Shown here: positions 58,101 to 64,000 of the stretch, one piece after another | Position numbering within the stretch: the first letter of the stretch is position 1 | How the letters are laid out: each line of letters starts with the position of its first letter | NCBI GenBank assembly: GCA_963580455.1 | Contig: OY756957.1 | Span: forward strand, 28,426,501-28,490,500 | DNA length: 64,000 bases | From: Euonymus europaeus | Taxonomy: Eukaryota; Streptophyta; Magnoliopsida; Celastrales; Celastraceae | Direction: 5' to 3' | The notes under the pieces: generated by a model | Databases searched by the model: none | The model's input: the letters and a program-made list of their open reading frames with translations, nothing else | What the model was told of the DNA's origin: nothing | Translations under genes and position numbers: made by a program

Positions 58101-59781
58101 CCGCGTCGATACAGTCAAATCGTCTTTGACAGTTGAACGACTCGATTTCGACTCGGCTTTTGACACACTGATGACCTAATTCAAAGATCAAAAGCCCTAA
58201 AACATCATCCCAAATTCTGGGTCTACTTCGATTTCCGCCTCTGGTCATCCTCGTCGTCGTCTCTGCTTCAATTTCGGCTCGTCTGTTTTGAGATCGACTC
58301 ATTTATGACTTATTTTACAGATCAAAGAGGTGCTAACGAGTCGCACAAACCTGATCGTTACTCTCTGGGTCTCTTTAGAACGTCAATCTCTGGGTCTCTC
58401 TATTTTTTGGTACGACTTCGTAGCAGTCTCTATTTCTTATCGCCTGTCTCTATTGGCTATTTCTTCTCCTCTCTCTTCTATCCCTATTTCTTCTATTCTG
58501 TCTCTGTTTCTTTGTTTATTTCTTCTCCTCTTTTCTTTTTTTATTTCTTCTTTTCTCTCTATTTCTTTGGCTATTTCTTCCGGTCTGTCTCTTCTCCCTC
58601 TATTTCTCCTCTTCTGTCTCTTTTTCTTTATTTCTGTCTCTTTTTCTTTATTACATTACAATATGCATGGAATTATTTATATTACTTTTTATAATTCTGG
58701 AATATAAATATACTATTTATTTCTTTATTTGCCGAGTCCCCCCGCACCTGCATCGTGGATTCTTTGAGAATTTACGAATCCACGTGTCCCGTGTCGCCGT
58801 ATCCGAGTCGGTGCTTCCTAGATGTGATTAGACAATTTCATGATTTCCAAACCCAAACCTCCTACATTCCCAAACTTATGTGAGAATAGTATCTGTGGGA
58901 TACTGGGATATTAACTTCAAATCTGCCCTGTATCATTGCCTCACTTTTCATTTACTTTAACTTGAAATGCTAACTAGTAGGTGAAGTTTGGTGTTGATGG
59001 TTTACCAATAAATGCTTTCTCTTCTAAGTTTCTGACATGATAGTTGTACTGATTTGGAACGTTTTACACAGTATGTTAATATTCTATGCATATAAATGAA
59101 TTTCTTTTTTCTTTCCCCATCTCGATGTTTTTTTATTCTTGCTTTGGTCCTTGAGATCATTGTTGATTTGTTAATGTGACAGTTGTGCCCTCTGTATCCA
59201 CATAATCCTGAGGTCTTACTCAATGAACTGAGATCTCCATCTGAGCTGTTAGATTTTGGAGAATTTTCAGACTGCATGGATTTTGGAAGTGGCAGCGGTT
59301 CCCCTCTTCTTCATGTTGTCAATCCAACATTTGATTATGTGCCGCCAAAGCTTGTCAGTCTTTTTATTACTGACACGTAAGTTCAACTTCTTGGAAGACT
59401 GCACGAAAATAGAGAGAACAAAAATTCTATTATTAGTCATTGCTGTAGTATGTGCTAGAGGGGTGTTGGAATGTGCACACACATTAAAATGTATATTTTC
59501 TTATCAAGCACAATCTGCTGCATCTTAACGTCTAACAGTGTTTAACACCAAGCACCAAGTGCTGGAATCAATTGATCCACATTATTACATAGTGTTAGTT
59601 TTGGCATTTCTTTGTTGAGTTCCATTACTAAATATTTCATATTCAATTGGATATTAATTCTTGTAATTAATGATTATTTTACAGTGGAGGACATAACCCT
59701 TCGTACATGTACCGGCTCATTGCTGATTACTACTCTGCTGATGATTTGGTACTGCAAAGAAAACCTGCTCCAGGAAATTGA
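55148..59781 (+). CDS. Translation initiation factor eIF2B, beta subunit
   Basis: Nine coding exons: 55148-55200, 55323-55477, 55728-56012, 56895-57024, 57477-57584, 57693-57795, 57863-57988, 59183-59376 and 59685-59781. They give 416 residues, close to the plant norm. An N-terminal helical region starts MPDVQALVNDFISKLKKR and carries a plant-type acidic/Ser insert (SPVSDDEDTQKDDHSG). The C-terminal Rossmann-like domain (about 225-400) has the family signatures LGSSKTVLDFL, VAEGAPRYQGHLLAKEL, ITDSAIFAMI, VIVGAHAVMANGGVI and FITDTGGHNPSYMYRLIADY. eIF2B recharges eIF2 with GTP; beta is in its regulatory subcomplex with alpha and delta. All introns are GT-AG. Intron 7 is long (1.2 kb) and carries an unusual CT-rich block. 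Both UTRs appear to be spliced. Confidence 0.95.
58420..58660 (+). repeat. CT-rich low-complexity tract in eIF2B beta intron 7
   Basis: Repeated CTCTATTTCTTC and CTGTCTCTTTTTC motifs make this stretch almost pure pyrimidine on the plus strand. It follows a CpG-rich, less AT-rich block (58075-58310), unlike the surrounding intron. Confidence 0.8.
58738..58820 (-). repeat. Copy of a short dispersed repeat (three copies in the window)
   Basis: The minus strand reads GGAAGCACCGACTCGGATAC from 58818. The plus-strand sequences GAAGCACCGATATGGGTGGG (9872-9891) and GAAGCACCGATACAAGTGTG (31974-31993) share the first part. All three lie in introns of different genes. Confidence 0.5.
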
Positions 59782-61560
59782 ATTTTGATCTCCTTTCTTT
59801 TGCCTTAGAGTGAGTATTTCTTATCCAGGCTCTCTTATCACTAGTTCCCATTTTCATAGGAAACATTAATCCTGGATTTCTTTTCTTTTGCAAGGATTGA
59901 TTATCTTAGAGGAGGCCTTGTTAAGGGCACTAAAATTTTGCTACCAGTGATGTGTAGGCTTAGCATCATTAAATCTCATTATATTTCATTTATTCCGATA
60001 ATTTCCATTTTATGCTGCTATAATCAAACTCTTTTCTTTGGATTTGGACTGATGTCTTATAATCTTTGATAAAGCGAGCTATGAGCCAGAATATTTTTGT
60101 TGGCCTAGTTTGTTTTTCTCTGTTCTATTCTTAAAGACATACGTGTAATTGTCCAGAATAGTTTTCTTTGGATCTTCATCTAAGGTCAAATTTTATCTGA
60201 ACTTGACAGAGGATTATGCGAAGTACAAAATGTTTCATAGGTTTTGCCACTTCGTAGTTTAAATATATATGCAAGCTTTATTTGGCGTTTTCTTCTCATA
60301 AATTAAACATTAGCAGAGTATGACACTTTCCTATTCGAAAACTGCCCTTCAGCTAATAAGACCATCACAATCACCCAATGATTAAATGAGTATGATGTTT
60401 TGCATTTTCTTAACTCCAGTCCTAGTTGTCAATAAGCTTTTGGTCTTCAAAATGGTTATATGTGTCAGTAGTGCTTACAATTCTTGCTCATTCTATTTCA
60501 GACAGAAGGATAGTGTCTTGTAAATTGTAATTGTTTTTCGAGGGTCATTGACATTAACCCTTGCTTCAGAGTATTTATATAAGATGGGTTTTTGTACTTT
60601 TTCCCCCTTAGTGCTGCATGAATGTAGGTGGTAGAATATGTAATCACATGAATCAATCGTACAGGTTATTATCACTAATGCCGTCTGCCAGGGTTATCTC
60701 TTTGTACTTGATAGTTAGACGACTTATCAAATTGAATGTTCCTTTTTTGCACGTTGATTTTACCTTTTAGTTACCTAGAAATATGATGCTTCGCATTTCT
60801 CATGATTGGAGAGAATCAGAGAACAAAATTTCCATTCATCTGGCTGTTTCGTGATGCCTTCAGGCTCGTACATACATGGTTTGGATTGATGTTTATTTGG
60901 AATTATAGTACTTGTGTTACAATTCCTATCATGCAGTCTCTTGTATTTCACTTCTAGGCGTGCTTAATGTTTCATGTTAATGCTTCCCTTGCCTTTGGGG
61001 AATCTAGTTCAGTAGTTCTTTTTAGTGATTTGTCAATTGACAATGCCGGTGTCCAACTTGCAGGAACTTCTGGAACTACCATGGTGAAACTCGCCAGTGG
61101 GTGATGCATTTAACTGGTAGCTGCGAAACCATCCCGAACGTTTTAGTGGTTGGAAAAATTGCGGATACAGAACTTATCAGGCAAGGAACGTTAGGGGATA
61201 GAGCTGAGAACCAAATATGACAAACAATGCTATTTTTTGTGAAGTGAATAGCCATATGCTACTACTGTAGAACAGAGAATAAGAAATGAGTTTTTTAGTT
61301 AGTGACAGGCTTTACATTTATGTTGCGAAGCTCTTGGATATTGGGACAAAGCAACTGCCATGTTATTACATTTAGCTGAGTTGATTGAGGTTTTTGCCTG
61401 GACGCCATGCATACAATTTATGGCAGTGTTGCATCTGCAAGACTGTAACAGAAGCTTTGAGAATCTCTTTTGGGATCATTTTCTGTATTCAACTCATAAC
61501 TTTCATTGGTGAGATTAGAATCTTTCGTAAATGTTACTCTTTCTAGTTCTTTTTATTTAC
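59782..61560 (+). other. eIF2B beta 3' UTR with a probable 1.25 kb intron
   Basis: A strong donor AGA/GTGAGT lies at 59810, 28 bp after the stop codon, and a strong acceptor CTTGCAG ends at 61063. The likely final noncoding exon starts at 61064. It is open in one frame for about 50 codons, including an ATG-initiated run of 38 residues (MHLTGSCETIPNVLVVGKIA...) that matches no family I know. The 3' end of the transcript is probably near 61550. Confidence 0.5.
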
Positions 61561-63357
61561 CCTTTAAGATTTGGCCGATCTTGAAGCTATGGATCTCCAA
61601 ATCATGGTTCATGTGCTTGCGCTAGGAGTGTGGGCTCCGATGGATGCTACCTTTTTTTTTTTTTGCCTAGATAAATGGAATTGGAGAAGGAAAATGCTAA
61701 ACATTCAAATACTTTTTGGTACATAGTATCCCTAACCTATGTGGCATGACACATCATCATACCACATAAATTATTAAATATTTGTTAATAATATACTTTT
61801 TAAGAAAAAACTCTAATTCCCTCCTAAATTCCCTCCTAGACCCGCTTCTCTCTCTTCCTAACTCAGCATATTATCATGGTTACTTCAATCAAGGTACATA
61901 TTGGGAGATGTGACATAAGCACACAATGTAACGAGGATACTGCACATAAATTCACAATATCATTATTATAGTGAACAATGTATTTCAAATGGATTTACAT
62001 GTAATTATGTTCTTGTGTTTGATTTGGAGGAATTTTATAATATGATTCACATAGTATTGACGATTTTGAAGGTAATTACATTGCTATATTTGTGTTATAA
62101 GTTCTTTAATACATTGTAATATATTTTTAACTTATGGCAGTGCATAATAACTTTGTCCATATTGTTAATTACATTGATTTTCCAATCAAAACAATGAGCT
62201 GTGGCATTCTGTGTAGACATGTATGCACACATTGTAACACGTGAATCAAACAATGTAATACGCAAAAAGCCATTTAATCCACCAGAAAATGCTCAAATAA
62301 TGTAACACGTTGACCGAATAATGTAATAACGAAGAATCATCGTCCGACCACCGTTCATACCGTCATCAACACGAATCGAACCTCCAAGCTTCAAACAAGC
62401 TAAATCAATTGCTCATTACACTCAAATGTCATTTAAACCGTAGAAAAAATACTTAAAAACAGTAGCCTTTGCTAGAGAAAAGTGGTAGATCAGACCAAAT
62501 CCGACAATATCTTCGTGCATCGATGCCACCGTTCATCTTTTTGTGATGATACGCATCAGATCCCGCTATTTTTCGATTGAATCGACCACCAGATTCCGGA
62601 GACGTCACTATTCACGTGCCTCTGTGAGAGTGAGAGAGAGGGGGGAGTGAAATGAGTGAATGATGAGAGAGAGAGTGAGCATTTTAGGAAAAAAGGATTG
62701 TATTTGTTTTTGAATTCCAAAATTGCTTACTCAACAAATTTGTGGCATGCCACATAAATTGTGATATTTTAAGGACACTTTTGTTTGGATACCTAGTAAT
62801 ACCAATTGGAGAAATATGAACCACACACGTTGTTACAGCATGGTTATGCTTCTTTTGCACCACAAGATAAGCCATCAATAAAGCACATCCTAACCATAAG
62901 TTCATGCTTGGATTGAAAAATGAAGAATTAAGTAGGGTTAAGGGAGTAGTTTAAGTCTTTTTCAGAAGGAAAAAAAAAAGTAGTAGTCAAGTGAGGAGAC
63001 CAACTAACACCCCATTTAGGGTAAATAAATATGAACCAATAATGGTGGTAGAGAGAAGTGAGGGATAACTTCCATCTCCTTCAACCCAACTCACTCACCT
63101 ATAAACCAAGCAAGAGAGAATGAATGACCAACAAAACAATATTGCTGTGACTTCTTCATAGCCCGGAAAACCTTAGACGCCCTACATTTTGTTTCTTAAT
63201 CTAATTTCAATAAATGAGAGATACTTACGGTTCCCAGCCAGTGATCCCAAAGAATTGAGGAACACAGAACTCGATGATAATTTTTTAAAATAAATATTTA
63301 AATAAACCAGATCACAAGAACATTTTTTGTTACAAAAGTCCAAGATGAGAATGGCCA
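61561..63357. other. Intergenic region with a probable decayed transposon
   Basis: From about 61700 to 62800 the sequence differs from its surroundings. TATGTGGCATGACAC at 61738-61752 and, in inverted sense, ATGTGGCATGCCAC near 62742-62756 bracket it. The middle repeats AATGTAACACG-like phrases (61930-62330), and a GAGA run sits at 62625-62675. No clean inverted repeats or target duplication were found. The SKIP5 3' UTR lies at the right end. Confidence 0.35.
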
Positions 63358-63706
63358 TCACTGGTAATCTACGTCAAACCAGAAATAGAGAGACGTCCGA
63401 GCATAAATAACTCGAACTCGCTGCAATGCCAGGTCCCCACTGGTTAAAACAGCCTTGGCACCTCCTTCAATTCGAGTTTGAGAAACAGAAACACTATCGC
63501 CATTACCCTTCACAGTCGAAAAGAATAGCTTGCTGCCACCAGCTGTACTCACAATCGGGCATGATAGATAGTCCAGAGGATTTGATTCACATTGAAGTAC
63601 GCACCCGTCTATGGTTAGCCTCCCACTTCTATGAAGCAAGCAGCAACCAAGCTCAGCTCTCACCGTCAAGTTTGCCAGTTTGCAGGTGGACAGGAACTCC
63701 AATGCA
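63358..63706 (-). CDS. F-box protein SKIP5 homologue, last exon only
   Basis: The final exon runs from the acceptor CTGTGCAG (exon start 63706) to TGA 63360-63358 and encodes 115 residues. It opens with the tail of a codon followed by ALEFLSTCKLANLTVRAELG and ends SLYFWFDVDYQ. This is the right-handed beta-helix-like C-terminal part of SKIP5, an F-box protein that binds ASK/SKP1 in SCF ubiquitin ligases; the F-box itself would be in upstream exons beyond the right edge. 63707-64000 appears to be intron. Confidence 0.88.
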
Positions 63707-64000
63707 CTGCACAGAAAAGATTTATATGAAAAACCTGATTCTATTGGATTAGAGAGAGAGAGAGACAGAGAGCAGCAGCAGTGATTTCAAAAGAGTTCAC
63801 TCTCGACTGTTGGATTGAAGACTTTTACACTGGGAAGCATGTAATTCACTTCTAGTCCTAGATATTATGTCCTTGAAATCTCGAGATAATATTGAAATGA
63901 CATGATCCTCAATAGATACTCACAGTAACAAACTACAAAAGAACTTCTATTATGATGTGATATATCCACAAATCGCCAAAGTTAGTTGTGAACCCATGCT

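Noticed and set aside
58305..58707. Overlapping Ser/Phe/Leu-rich frames of about 125 codons
   Set aside because: They are translations of the CT-rich tract in an intron of eIF2B beta, with no domain.

Overview
The window is nuclear DNA of a flowering plant, most likely a eudicot. It is AT-rich, its genes carry many AT-rich introns with plant-type splice sites, and every recognisable protein has a close plant counterpart. The species cannot be named from the sequence. Ten protein-coding genes are supported; the first is cut by the left edge and the last by the right edge. Exon borders were joined by eye from splice sites, reading frame and family resemblance, and every joined coding sequence closes in frame.

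Left to right: a PH-RCC1-FYVE-BRX protein of the PRAF family (+, 108-8032, missing its first residues); a Yos1/IER3IP1-like ER-Golgi protein (-, 8910-9143), convergent with it; a complete 0.6 kb TRIM retrotransposon (10831-11457) beside an older LTR-element scrap; a large F-box/CW/SNF2/RING protein (-, 12520-17574); a 4.5 kb Mutator-like element with 9 bp target duplications (17721-22226); a ROMO1-like mitochondrial protein (+, 22400-24838); the FY/WDR33 polyadenylation factor (-, 26375-38055); a single-exon glutaredoxin-domain protein (+, 40212-40997); an ArfGAP-C2 protein of the AGD12/13 type (-, 42464-48267); a SINAT-type E3 ligase (-, 50432-52110) with a long 5' UTR intron; the eIF2B beta subunit (+, 55148-59781) with introns in both UTRs; and the last exon of an F-box SKIP5 homologue (-, 63358-63706).

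These are ordinary housekeeping and regulatory genes: membrane traffic (Yos1, AGD), protein turnover (SINAT, two F-box proteins), mRNA 3'-end formation and flowering (FY), translation control (eIF2B) and mitochondrial biology (ROMO1). There is no operon-like logic, but several genes are arranged head to head. The most striking structure is the Mutator-like element. It sits in the few hundred bases between the divergent starts of the F-box/SNF2 gene and the ROMO1 gene, so it has split what looks like a compact bidirectional promoter. The element has about 680 bp terminal inverted repeats, a deletion-fused transposase remnant and an internal tandem array with a 486 bp higher-order period.

Other transposon traces are a LINE 3' end in an FY intron, a tRNA-derived SINE in an AGD intron, a fold-back element between FY and the glutaredoxin gene, and a short repeat present in three introns. 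Two introns appear to use GC instead of GT donors.
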